A stretch of DNA of 64,000 nucleotides from assembly GCF_000147815.2 (NCBI RefSeq), contig NC_015957.1, positions 6,944,001-7,008,000 on the forward strand, in the 5' to 3' direction. Below are positions 47,291 through 55,629 of the stretch, one piece after another. The notes under the pieces were generated by a model. It worked only from the letters and a program-made list of their open reading frames with translations, was not told the DNA's origin and did no database searches. The stretch is from Streptomyces violaceusniger Tu 4113 (GTDB lineage: Bacteria > Actinomycetota > Actinomycetes > Streptomycetales > Streptomycetaceae). A program made the translations under genes and the position numbers. Every line of letters begins with the position of its first letter. Position 1 is the first letter of the stretch.

Positions 47291-48217
47291 TCACGCCGAC
47301 GCGCGGACCACGATCCGTCCGGGCACCGGAGCCAGTCCCGCTGTGTCGATGCCGAGGGCGCCTCGGGCGGCGAGCCGCCCGAGGACCTCGGCATCGATGT
47401 GGACGGTGGTGAGCGCGGGCGTCGACAGAGCGCCGTACTCGGTCTCGTCGAAGCCGATCACGGCCACGTCCTCGGGCACGCGCCGCCCGATGTCGCGCAG
47501 GGCCGTGAGGCTGCGCAGCGCGATGTCGTCGTCGAAGGCGGCCAGAGCGGTGACGTCCGGATGCTCCGCCAGTAACGCCTCGACGGCGGCAGCGCCGGCC
47601 TCCCGTGGCCGCGCGACGACGAAGCGCTCCAGGGGCGGAAGGTCCAGTCGCCGGGCGACCTCCCGGGCGAATCCGAGGCGGGCCTCGGTCAGCGGGAAGT
47701 CGTGGTCCGGCATGGCCATGGCGACGTGGGTGTGCCCGCGTTCGGCCAGGTAGTCGATCTGCAGGGCGGCATTGGCGGCGAACCCGCTCTCCCAGTCCTC
47801 TTCGATGGGCACGTCTGCCTGCATGTAGACCTCGCCCAGCCGGAGGACCGCGCGCGGCACGATGGCGTCGAGGACCTTCCGCGTGGCCTCGGGCGCCCCG
47901 TGCCCGTGCCGGACAAGAAGAACGTGGTCATGCTCGGCCAGCTCCTCGTCCAGGCCCCGGACGTAGCTCCGGGAGAAGTTGCCCTCCAGGCCCTGGTCGA
48001 CGTTGAGCACGACGATGCGCGAAGAACCCTCGCGCAACGCGCGGGCGATCCCGTGCGGGACGTACCCCAACTCGTGGGCGGCTTCCAGGACCCGTTCCCG
48101 GGTCGCCACGGAGATCGTCTGCCGCGGGTCGTCGTTCAGTACGAAGCTCACCGTCGCCTGCGACACGTCGGCCGCTTTGGCCACGTCGCTCAACGTCACC
48201 CGACCGGAACGCCCCAT
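47291..48217 (-). CDS. LacI-family regulator
   Basis: 308 aa from ATG 48215-48217, chosen for the AAGGAG site nine bases upstream (an ATG at 48238 lacks one). N-terminal LacI HTH VTLSDVAKAADVSQATVSFV and hinge ATRERVLEAAHELGYVPHGI, periplasmic-binding-like core (DVTALAAFDDDIALRSLTAL; VAVIGFDETEYGALSTPALT). Downstream of metF-ligM in the same direction; two CTAAATCGNTYTAG boxes before ligM fit its DNA-binding class. Confidence 0.93.
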   Translation of the reverse strand: MGRSGRVTLSDVAKAADVSQATVSFVLNDDPRQTISVATRERVLEAAHELGYVPHGIARALREGSSRIVVLNVDQGLEGNFSRSYVRGLDEELAEHDHVLLVRHGHGAPEATRKVLDAIVPRAVLRLGEVYMQADVPIEEDWESGFAANAALQIDYLAERGHTHVAMAMPDHDFPLTEARLGFAREVARRLDLPPLERFVVARPREAGAAAVEALLAEHPDVTALAAFDDDIALRSLTALRDIGRRVPEDVAVIGFDETEYGALSTPALTTVHIDAEVLGRLAARGALGIDTAGLAPVPGRIVVRASA

Positions 48218-48386
48218 GTCGGCACACTCCTTCTCCATCGGACCGGGCGCGCCCGCCCGACCAGCGGCCTCACCGAAAGCGGTGTGAGCCGAGCTCTGGG
48301 ACGATTGAGCGGTGGGGCCGGCCTACGCGAGGACGATGGTGTGGTTGCCGTCGCCGATGACCCGGCCGGGGCGTCGTGCGTGAGGA

Positions 48387-49259
48387 TCATGCCGGGCTTT
48401 CCTTCCGGATACGGGCGGCCCAGTCGGAGGTGGCCCCGAGCCCGCCGAACGTATAGAAGTGAATCTTCAACTCGCCGTGGTGGCCGGGGTCGTGGGCCGC
48501 GGTGAGGTCGCGCAGGAAGCGATCCGGCCCTGCCGTACCCATGAGGTTGGTCAGGGAGAACCCGTATTTCCTCACCACGGAGGCGCTGGTGCCGACGCCG
48601 AAACGGGCCGCGTACGACAGGAGCCGACGCACTCCGGCGGGCCCGGGCACCCCGATCCTGATCGGAAGGTCGATGCCGCGGCGGCGGACCTCTTCCACCC
48701 AGGCCAGCACCGGGTCCACGGCGAACCCGAACTGCGTGATGATGCAGCCCTCCAGCGGCTGGTCGGCGAGGGCCGCGTGTTTGTCCCGCAGCGCGGACCA
48801 CAGCGCATCGGCGTCGATCGCGGGGTGCCCTTCCGGGTACCCGCTGATACCGACGTGGCGAACGCCGTACTCCTGCAGCAGCCCCGTGCCGATCAGGGAC
48901 AGGGAATCAGCATAGGGGCCCTCGGGGCGGGCCGGGTCACCGCCGACGACGAACACGTTGTCGGATGTGCCGTCGGCGTGCAGACCGGCCAGAAACCGCT
49001 CGAAGTCGTCGCGTGACCCCAGGCGGCGGGCGGATATGTGCGGTACGGGAACGAAGCCGAGCCGCTTGACCTCCCGGGCAGCGTCCAGCCGCATCCGCAG
49101 GTCCTCGTTGCCGAGAAAGGTGATGTTGATCCGGGTTCCCTGGGGGATGGTGTCGCGGGCTTCCTCCAGTTCGGGGACGTCCTTCCCGGTCATCTCCAGG
49201 GAGAAGTCCTCAAGCAGCGAGGTACCGACCGCTGTTCGTACCGAGCTCGGGGGATTCAT
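48387..49259 (-). CDS. metF: Methylenetetrahydrofolate reductase
   Basis: 290 aa, ATG 49257-49259. MetF barrel: DFSLEMTGKD, RINITFLGNEDLRMRLDAAR, VPHISARRLGSRDDFERFLA, NVFVVGGDPARPEGPYADSL, VGISGYPEGHPAID and EGCIITQFGFAVDPVLAWVE. It interconverts 5-methyl- and 5,10-methylene-THF. Next to a LigM-like THF-dependent O-demethylase it would work in the oxidative direction, recycling 5-methyl-THF formed from aromatic methoxyl groups, as in the ligM-metF pair of Sphingobium. Confidence 0.93.
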   Translation of the reverse strand: MNPPSSVRTAVGTSLLEDFSLEMTGKDVPELEEARDTIPQGTRINITFLGNEDLRMRLDAAREVKRLGFVPVPHISARRLGSRDDFERFLAGLHADGTSDNVFVVGGDPARPEGPYADSLSLIGTGLLQEYGVRHVGISGYPEGHPAIDADALWSALRDKHAALADQPLEGCIITQFGFAVDPVLAWVEEVRRRGIDLPIRIGVPGPAGVRRLLSYAARFGVGTSASVVRKYGFSLTNLMGTAGPDRFLRDLTAAHDPGHHGELKIHFYTFGGLGATSDWAARIRKESPA

Positions 49260-49288
49260 CGTCGGGTGTCTCGCTTTCTGAACCGGCG

Positions 49289-50632
49289 TCAGCGATCACG
49301 GCGGTAGAGGGCGCGCGCGTGCTCGTTGAACGGGGACGGCTGGACGGTGGCGCGGATGCGGGGGAAGCCGAGGTCGGCCTCGGGGTCGGTGCCGGGACCG
49401 GGGTGCTCCCCCCAGACCACCGTCACCTCGGTGCCCGGTGCGGCGTGTTCGGCGTCGATCAGGGTTTGCGCCAGCACGGTGCCCACGGGGTCGATCGACG
49501 CGCTCTGCATCGTCACACCGACCAGACCGGCGGCGTTCTCCACGCGGTGGCGGGCGTAGGTGAGCACGAAGCCGGGGTCCTGGCCCTCGCCCATGACCGT
49601 GCGCACGTCGTCGGCGTCGAGGACGAGGGTGGCCTTGGTGCGGCGCACCTCGCCCTTGGCCTTCTCCAGGGCGTCCCGGCCCAGGAAGTCGTGGTTGAAG
49701 GAGATCATCTTCCCGTAGCCCAGCTCGTACGGGGAGACGTAGTAGTCCTCGATGTCCTCCGAGAAGAAGCTGCCGTTCAGCGGGCGCTTGCCCTCGATGC
49801 CGAACAGGGGCAGGTACGTTCGGTATTCCAGCAGGTCCGGGTCGGTGTAGATGCCGGGCACGGGCGAGGGGATCCAGCCGCTCTCCACGCTCGGCGTGGT
49901 GTACGCCAGCGCCCCGACCTGGATCAGGCCGAGCGGCTCACCCGCCGCCAGGAACGCTTCGTGCACATACGCGGCGTGGCCCCAGGGGCCGATGAACTCG
50001 AAGCCGGCCTGACCGGCCATGCCGTGGCGCAGGGCGCGCAGGGGACGCCCGGCCAGAGTGACCGCGGTGGAGTGGAAGAACTTGGTCTCCGGCAGCGGCC
50101 CGCCGAAAACCCGCTCGACCAGTTCCGCCGCCAGCGGGCCCTGGATCTGGTAGCGGAACAGCTTCGGATCACCGCCGCCGGGCCGGAAGGCGGAGGAGGG
50201 GTCGGTGACAAAGCCGACGTCGTAGCCGCCCTTCTCCGCGTGGTACCGCACCCAGTGCTGCGCGGCCGGGACCCCGCTGAGCACGTACGTGTTCTCGGCC
50301 TCCCGGGCGAGGATCCCATCGGTGACGAGGTGGCCGGCCCCGGTGACCGGCACGTACTGCTTGGCCTGTCCGATGGCGAACTTCTCGAAGTTGTTGGCTC
50401 CGTGGTCGGCCAGCACCCTGGTGGCGTCCGGGCCCTCGATCCACATGTCGGACATGTGATGCGAGAGGTTGAGCAGGGCCACGCCCTCGTGCCACGCGGC
50501 CTGCTCCTGACGCCAGCCCGCGTATTCGCGCTCGACGACCTCGGGGGTCCACGGCTCGGCATCCGGCTGCCACAACAGCCTGATCGGCGAGCCGGCCTTG
50601 TCGATGCCGTCCTGGAGGGAGGGGGTTGCCAT
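49289..50632 (-). CDS. LigM-like THF-dependent O-demethylase (GcvT family)
   Basis: 447 aa from ATG 50630-50632 (GGAG five bases upstream). Aminomethyltransferase-fold protein of the LigM/DesA branch: WHEGVALLNLSHHMSDMWIE, GPDATRVLADHGANNFEKFA, FEFIGPWGHAAYVHEAFLAA, YTTPSVESGWIPSPVPGIYT, GYGKMISFNHDFLGRDALEK. Known members transfer the methyl of vanillate, 3-O-methylgallate or syringate to THF. 29 bp upstream of metF, with LacI boxes in its promoter, so the pair forms an inducible demethylation operon (substrate inferred). Confidence 0.87.
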   Translation of the reverse strand: MATPSLQDGIDKAGSPIRLLWQPDAEPWTPEVVEREYAGWRQEQAAWHEGVALLNLSHHMSDMWIEGPDATRVLADHGANNFEKFAIGQAKQYVPVTGAGHLVTDGILAREAENTYVLSGVPAAQHWVRYHAEKGGYDVGFVTDPSSAFRPGGGDPKLFRYQIQGPLAAELVERVFGGPLPETKFFHSTAVTLAGRPLRALRHGMAGQAGFEFIGPWGHAAYVHEAFLAAGEPLGLIQVGALAYTTPSVESGWIPSPVPGIYTDPDLLEYRTYLPLFGIEGKRPLNGSFFSEDIEDYYVSPYELGYGKMISFNHDFLGRDALEKAKGEVRRTKATLVLDADDVRTVMGEGQDPGFVLTYARHRVENAAGLVGVTMQSASIDPVGTVLAQTLIDAEHAAPGTEVTVVWGEHPGPGTDPEADLGFPRIRATVQPSPFNEHARALYRRDR

Positions 50633-50670
50633 CACGGCTCCTTCTTCTCGTCGCTGCCCGCTTCGTTGAG

Positions 50671-50745
50671 CTAAATCGTTTTAGTGAACGGCAGAGGTAG
50701 GCCACCGCACAGACTCCGGCGACTCGGCTCGCTAAATCGATCTAG
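50671..50745. promoter_or_regulatory. Two LacI-type operator boxes
   Basis: CTAAATCGTTTTAG (50671-50684) and CTAAATCGATCTAG (50732-50745), each one base off the palindrome CTAAATCGATTTAG with the central CG typical of LacI proteins. They flank the ligM promoter, 61 bp apart (about six helical turns), which would permit looping, and also face the divergent acyl-CoA synthetase. Confidence 0.8.
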
Positions 50746-50968
50746 CGAAAGCTAGCAAAAACGCCCCGTCCCGCACGAGTTCTGATCACGGATTCCTTTA
50801 CGCGCGCTCACGTATCTCGACATGGGCGGCCGCCTTGGGTACCGCGTCGGGACGCGCGCGGACGTCGTGCCGACGTGAAAGGCACCACCCTGACGGGGCT
50901 GGCCGCCGTCCGGCCGATGGGCCACACTGCTCACAGTTTTCCAAGGCCGAGCAATGCAAGGAGCGCTG

Positions 50969-52846
50969 ATGGGCGCGTACGACGAGACTTACCACCGCAG
51001 CCTCGAGGACGTCGAAGGGTTCTGGCTGGACGCGGCGGCGGCGATCGACTGGATCCGGCCGCCGACCCAGGCCCTGGACGACTCCCGTGCGCCGCTCCTG
51101 CGGTGGTTCCCCGACGGTGAACTCAACACCTCCTACAACGCGTTGGACCGGCACATCGAGAACGGCCACGGCGACCGGACCGCGCTGATCTACGACTCCC
51201 CGGTGACCGGTGCGGTCCGGCGCTTCAGCTACGCCGAGCTCCGTGACGAGGTCGCGCTCTTCGCCGGGGCGCTGCGCTCGCTGGGGGTGGGCAAGGGCGA
51301 CCGGGTCATCGTCTACATGCCGATGGTGCCCGAGGCGGTCATCGCCATGCTGGCCTGCGCCAGGATCGGGGCGGTGCACTCGGTGGTCTTCGGCGGCTTC
51401 GCGCCCAAGGAGTTGGCCGCCCGGATCGAGGACGCCGAACCGGCCGTGATCGTCGCGGCGTCCTGCGGGATCGAGCCGACGCGGGTCGTGGAGTATCAGC
51501 CGATCGTCGAGGCGGCGCTCGGTCTGACCGCCCATCAGCCGGACAAGGTCGTCATCCTGCAGCGCGACCGGGCGCGAGCGGAGCTCGGCGGGCGTTACGT
51601 GGACTGGGCGGATCTCGTCGCCCGCGCCGAGCCGGTCGGCCCGGTCACGGTGGCGGCGACCGACCCGCTGTATGTGCTGTACACCTCCGGTACCACCGGC
51701 AGGCCGAAGGGCGTCGTCCGCGACAACGGCGGCCATGCGGTGGCGCTGGCGTGGTCGATGGCTGCGATCTACGACATCGGGCCGGGCGACGTCTGGTGGA
51801 CCGCGTCCGACGTCGGCTGGGTGGTCGGTCACTCCTACATCGTCTACGCGCCGCTGCTGATCGGTGCGACCACCGTGCTGTACGAGGGCAAGCCGGTGGG
51901 CACCCCGGATGCCGGCGCGTTCTGGCGGGTGATCAGCGACCACGGGGTGAAGGCGCTGTTCACCGCTCCTACGGCGTTGCGGGCGATCAAAAGGCTCGAC
52001 TCGGAGGCCGCCGAGCTGAAGAAGTACGACCTGTCGGCGTTCCGCACCCTCTTCCTGGCCGGGGAGCGGCTCGACCCCGAGACCTACCGCTGGGCGCACC
52101 GGCACCTCGGCACACCGGTCATCGACCATTGGTGGCAGACCGAGACCGGCTGGCCGATCGCGGCGAACCTCCACGGGCTGGAGCCGATGCCGGTCAAGCC
52201 CGGGTCGGCCACGGTCCCGGTTCCCGGCTGGGATGTGCGCGTCCTGGACCCGGGCGGTACCGAACTGCCCGCGGGCCAGGAGGGCGTGATCGCGATCCGG
52301 CTTCCGCTGCCTCCCGGCGCGCTTCCCACGCTGTGGGGTGACGACCAGCGGTTCATCGAGGCGTATCTGTCCCAGTACGACGGCTACTACCTGACCGGTG
52401 ACTCCGGGTACCGCGACGCGGACGGCTATCTGTTCGTCATGGGCCGCACCGACGACGTGATCAACGTCGCGGGGCACCGATTGTCCACCGGTGCGATGGA
52501 AGCGGTGCTCGCGGCGCACCCGGCAGTGGCCGAGTGTGCGGTGATCGGGGTGCGCGACAAGCTCAAGGGCCAGTTGCCCCGGGGTTTCGTGGTGCTCAAG
52601 GCGGGCGCCGAGATCAGCGACGAAGACCTCCGCGAGGAGCTGATCGCGGCGGTACGCCGGGAGATCGGCCCGGTGGCCGCGTTCCGGGCCGTCTCGGTCG
52701 TGGAGGCGCTGCCCAAGACCCGGTCGGGAAAGATCCTGCGCAAGACGATGCGCGGAATCGCCGACGGCCGCGACGAGCCGGTGCCGTCGACGATCGAGGA
52801 CCCGTCGGTGCTGGACACGCTGCGGCCGGTGCTGCGCCCTGAGTGA
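50969..52846 (+). CDS. prpE: Propionyl-CoA synthetase-like acyl-CoA ligase
   Basis: 625 aa from ATG 50969 (AAGGAG five bases upstream; an ATG at 50954 is weaker). ANL superfamily: AMP motif YTSGTTGRPKGVVRDNGGHA, WWQTETGWPI, YLTGDSGYRDADGYLFVMGR and the catalytic Lys in PKTRSGKILRKTMR. N-terminal ACAS domain (SLEDVEGFWLDAAAAIDW) and FGGFAPKELAARIEDAEP match PrpE/ACSS3 enzymes activating propionate or other short acids. Divergent from the ligM operon across the LacI boxes. Confidence 0.9.
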   Translation: MGAYDETYHRSLEDVEGFWLDAAAAIDWIRPPTQALDDSRAPLLRWFPDGELNTSYNALDRHIENGHGDRTALIYDSPVTGAVRRFSYAELRDEVALFAGALRSLGVGKGDRVIVYMPMVPEAVIAMLACARIGAVHSVVFGGFAPKELAARIEDAEPAVIVAASCGIEPTRVVEYQPIVEAALGLTAHQPDKVVILQRDRARAELGGRYVDWADLVARAEPVGPVTVAATDPLYVLYTSGTTGRPKGVVRDNGGHAVALAWSMAAIYDIGPGDVWWTASDVGWVVGHSYIVYAPLLIGATTVLYEGKPVGTPDAGAFWRVISDHGVKALFTAPTALRAIKRLDSEAAELKKYDLSAFRTLFLAGERLDPETYRWAHRHLGTPVIDHWWQTETGWPIAANLHGLEPMPVKPGSATVPVPGWDVRVLDPGGTELPAGQEGVIAIRLPLPPGALPTLWGDDQRFIEAYLSQYDGYYLTGDSGYRDADGYLFVMGRTDDVINVAGHRLSTGAMEAVLAAHPAVAECAVIGVRDKLKGQLPRGFVVLKAGAEISDEDLREELIAAVRREIGPVAAFRAVSVVEALPKTRSGKILRKTMRGIADGRDEPVPSTIEDPSVLDTLRPVLRPE

Positions 52847-53301
52847 GCGTCCCTCGCCGACAGCATCTGGGTCGGTGGTGGACCGCCGCCGGGGCGCGCG
52901 GTCGATCACTGACCGGGCGCGGGTTCACCGGCTCCCGCCGCCCTGTCGCCGTTGAGCGGAAAGGCCGCCGACCCCCAGCCGTCGTCCACGCTCAGCGGCT
53001 CCAGCCACTTGCGGTCGGTGACCCGGATCTCGTACTCGGCCTGGACCAGCAGGTCCTCGTCCTTCCAGGAGCCATCGCGCTCGTAGTCCAGGAGCCATCG
53101 CGCTCGTAGTGGAAATCGGACGAGGTTCCTTTTCCCGACTTCCCCCAAGCAGGTGAATATGACCCATAACGACTATATCGGGTTCCACTTCGCCGCAGCT
53201 CAGCACAGGGTGGGGCGGACCCGGCTCACCCCTGAACCGCGTCCCTCACCTGGGTAAACTGTTGCTGCCCCGACAAGCCCCGAACAGCACCAGGAGGCCG
53301 G
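52847..53301. other. 455-bp region with decayed reading frame and a 23-bp duplication
   Basis: A minus-strand frame ending at ~52906 (YERDGSWKDEDLLVQAEYEI, then RVTDRKWLEPLSVDDGW) looks like the end of a real protein. At 53065-53110 a 23-bp segment, CCAGGAGCCATCGCGCTCGT plus AGT, is tandemly duplicated exactly and shifts the frame, and no start follows. I read it as a pseudogene remnant. The GntR promoter lies near the right end (GTAAAC at ~53252; GGAGG before 53302). Confidence 0.5.
53065..53110. repeat. 23-bp exact tandem duplication
   Basis: Positions 53065-53087 and 53088-53110 are identical. The duplication adds 23 bases (not a multiple of three) inside what seems to be coding sequence on the minus strand, so it is a candidate inactivating event by slippage. 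Confidence 0.95.
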
Positions 53302-54033
53302 ATGCCACCGCACGACACCTCCGCGCACGACACCTCCGCGCTCGGGGCACCGCGCGAAGGGCACGGCCGGGATCTGTCCCCCGCCCGTCAGGCCCTGTCG
53401 GACAGCGTCTACGAGAACATCAAGGCCATGGTCATGGACCATGAGATCACTCCCGGCGCGCGTGTCAGCATCGAGGCCCTGGCCCGCGCCCTGAGCGTCT
53501 CACCGACCCCCATCCGGGAGGCGCTGGCCAGGCTGGAGTCCGACGGCCTGGTGGTGAAGAGACCGCTCTCGGGGTACCGCACCACCGAGCTGCTGACCCG
53601 CCAGGGGCTCGAGGAGCTCTTCGAGATGCGGCAGTTGCTGGAGCCGAGGGCGGCGGCGCTCGCCGCGGGCAACGCCAGTGAGGCTCAGCTCGACGGCATC
53701 GAGCGGATCGCGGAGGAGATGCAGTCCCATTCGGGGACCGCCGGGCGCTATGCGGCCTACCGCGACTTCGCCGCCCTCGACCAGCGCTTCCACGACGCGA
53801 TCGCGCAGGCGTCCGGGCGGCCGCTGCTCGCGGACGCGGTGGAGCGGCTCCATTCCCATCTGCACATCTTCAGGCTCAGCAGCGTGCTCGACGCCGAGGA
53901 CCCGACCCTCGCCGAGCACCAGCGCGTGCTGCACGCGATACTGCGCCGCAACCCCGACCGCGCGGCCGAGGCAATGGCCGAGCACCTCGCCCGCAGCCTC
54001 CGGCGCCAGCTCAGCCAGGACAAGGAGTCCTGA
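53302..54033 (+). CDS. GntR-family (FCD) regulator
   Basis: 243 aa, ATG 53302 with GGAGG five bases upstream. wHTH VYENIKAMVMDHEITPGARV and LARALSVSPTPIREALARLE, FCD domain with LLEPRAAALAAGNASEAQLD, DQRFHDAIAQASGRPLLADA and EHQRVLHAILRRNPDRAAEA. An ~28-residue disordered head contains the repeat HDTSA. Convergent with the sugar ABC operon, which it probably regulates together with sugar-acid substrates. Confidence 0.93.
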   Translation: MPPHDTSAHDTSALGAPREGHGRDLSPARQALSDSVYENIKAMVMDHEITPGARVSIEALARALSVSPTPIREALARLESDGLVVKRPLSGYRTTELLTRQGLEELFEMRQLLEPRAAALAAGNASEAQLDGIERIAEEMQSHSGTAGRYAAYRDFAALDQRFHDAIAQASGRPLLADAVERLHSHLHIFRLSSVLDAEDPTLAEHQRVLHAILRRNPDRAAEAMAEHLARSLRRQLSQDKES

Positions 54034-54057
54034 CCGCGCGGCGTCCTGTATCGGCGC

Positions 54058-54081
54058 GGCCGGGGCGGGGTCAGCCCGGCC
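54058..54081. terminator. Hairpin between convergent GntR and ABC genes
   Basis: GGCCGGG (54058-54064) / CCCGGCC (54075-54081), 7-bp perfect stem, 10-nt loop, between the two stops. Confidence 0.6.
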
Positions 54082-54084
54082 CGG

Positions 54085-55629
54085 TCATGCCTCCACCGCT
54101 CGCGGGCGCACGGCCGGGGTCGCGCGGTCGTGGATGATGCGGATGATCCGGCCGCTCATCCGCTCGTAGTCGCGGTCGTTGTCCACCTCACCGCGGATCC
54201 GGTGGTCGGCCATCACGGCCACCCGGTCCGCGAGCGTGATCATCTCCGCGAGGTCGCTGCTGATCAGCAGGATGGGCAGGCCATCGCGGGCCAGCTCCCA
54301 GATGAGTTCGTGGAAGGCGTGCTTGGTGCGCACATCGACACCGACGGTCGGCTCGTCGACGATGAGCAGCCGTGTGTCGGCCGCCAGCCACTTCGCCAGG
54401 CTCACCTTCTGCTGGTTGCCACCGGACAGCTCACCGGCGTTCTGCCCCAGCCCGGAGATGCGGATGCCGAGACGTTCGACGAGGTCGTGGGCCACGGCCT
54501 GCTCCTCGCGCGCGGAGACGAAGCCGAACGCCTTCGCCAGCCTCTTCCATACCGTCACCGTGATGTTCCGGGCGATGGGCTGCTCCAGGAACACCCCTTC
54601 CTCCTTACGGTTCTCGGTGAGATAGCCGATGCCGAAGCGGTGCAGGGCCTGCCGGGGAGAGGTGATGCGCACCGGCTCGCCGTGCACCCGGATCTCCCCG
54701 CCGGTGACGCGGTCGAGGCCGAGCATGGCCTTGACCAGTTCGCTGCGCCCCGCGCCGACCAGGCCGTACAGACCGACGATCTCCCCGGGCCGGACGTCCA
54801 GGCTGATGTCCCGGTGCCCGGCGGCGGTGGAGACATCGTCGAACGAGAGCACCGGCGCCGCGGACGTGTCCACCTCCCGCGGACGCATCTCGGTGGCCGA
54901 GTGGGCACGGCCGACCATGAGACCGACCACATCGTCGTGGGTGTGGTCGGCGAGCGGCGAGGACTCGAGCACGGACCTGCCGTCACGCAGCACGGTGACG
55001 GTGTCGCAGATGGCGAACACTTCCTCCAGTTTGTGACTGACGAAGACGACACACGTCCCCCGGGCCTTCAGCCGCCGGACGACCTCGAACAGGCGCTCCG
55101 CCTCCTGCGGGGAGAGGGAAGCGGTCGGCTCGTCCAGGAGCAGCACCCGGCTCTCGGTGTACAGGGCCTTCGCGATCTCCACCAACTGCTGTTGTGCCAC
55201 GGACAGTTCACGGACCGGCTGGTCCGGGTCGAGGTCCAGACCCAGCTCACCGAGGCACCTCAGAGCGGGCGCGGTCATCGCCGCGCGGTCGATCAGACCG
55301 CGGTGCGAGGGAGGGCTCTGCAACGTGATGTTCTCGGCCACCGAGAAGCCCGGAATCAGATTGCGCTCCTGGTGCACCACGCCGATACCGGTACGGGTGG
55401 CCTCCTGTGGTGAGCGCAGGTGGACCTCGCCGCCGCACCAGGTCAGGCGGCCGCCGTTGGGCGTGTGCACCCCGGTCAGGACCTTGATGAGGGTGGACTT
55501 TCCCGCGCCGTTCTCGCCGAGCAGCGCGTGGATGGACCCCTCGGTCAGCCGCAGTCCGACGCCGTCCAGGGCCCGTACGCCGGGAAAGACCTTGACGATG
55601 GCGTGGCATTCGAGAAGGACGTTGCTCAT
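54085..55629 (-). CDS. Sugar ABC transporter ATPase (RbsA/XylG type)
   Basis: 514 aa, ATG 55627-55629. Two tandem ABC domains: first with Walker A LLGENGAGKSTLIKVLTG, signature LSVAQQQLVEIAKAL and Walker B RVLLLDEPTAS; second with degenerate Walker A GLVGAGRSELVKAMLG, intact LSGGNQQKVSLAKWLA and LLIVDEPTVGVD. This fused layout is typical of ribose/xylose/galactose importers. Last gene of an operon with two permeases, an enolase-like enzyme and a binding protein. Confidence 0.95.
   Translation of the reverse strand: MSNVLLECHAIVKVFPGVRALDGVGLRLTEGSIHALLGENGAGKSTLIKVLTGVHTPNGGRLTWCGGEVHLRSPQEATRTGIGVVHQERNLIPGFSVAENITLQSPPSHRGLIDRAAMTAPALRCLGELGLDLDPDQPVRELSVAQQQLVEIAKALYTESRVLLLDEPTASLSPQEAERLFEVVRRLKARGTCVVFVSHKLEEVFAICDTVTVLRDGRSVLESSPLADHTHDDVVGLMVGRAHSATEMRPREVDTSAAPVLSFDDVSTAAGHRDISLDVRPGEIVGLYGLVGAGRSELVKAMLGLDRVTGGEIRVHGEPVRITSPRQALHRFGIGYLTENRKEEGVFLEQPIARNITVTVWKRLAKAFGFVSAREEQAVAHDLVERLGIRISGLGQNAGELSGGNQQKVSLAKWLAADTRLLIVDEPTVGVDVRTKHAFHELIWELARDGLPILLISSDLAEMITLADRVAVMADHRIRGEVDNDRDYERMSGRIIRIIHDRATPAVRPRAVEA

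Noticed and set aside
48238-48386. Short minus-strand frame ending GDGNHTIVLA after metF
   Set aside because: Too short, overlaps metF end in another frame and has no start; perhaps decayed sequence.
52925-53206. Frame with DIVVMGHIH, like a phosphoesterase motif
   Set aside because: No ribosome site, no neighbouring phosphoesterase motifs, and the other frame carries the ordered sequence.
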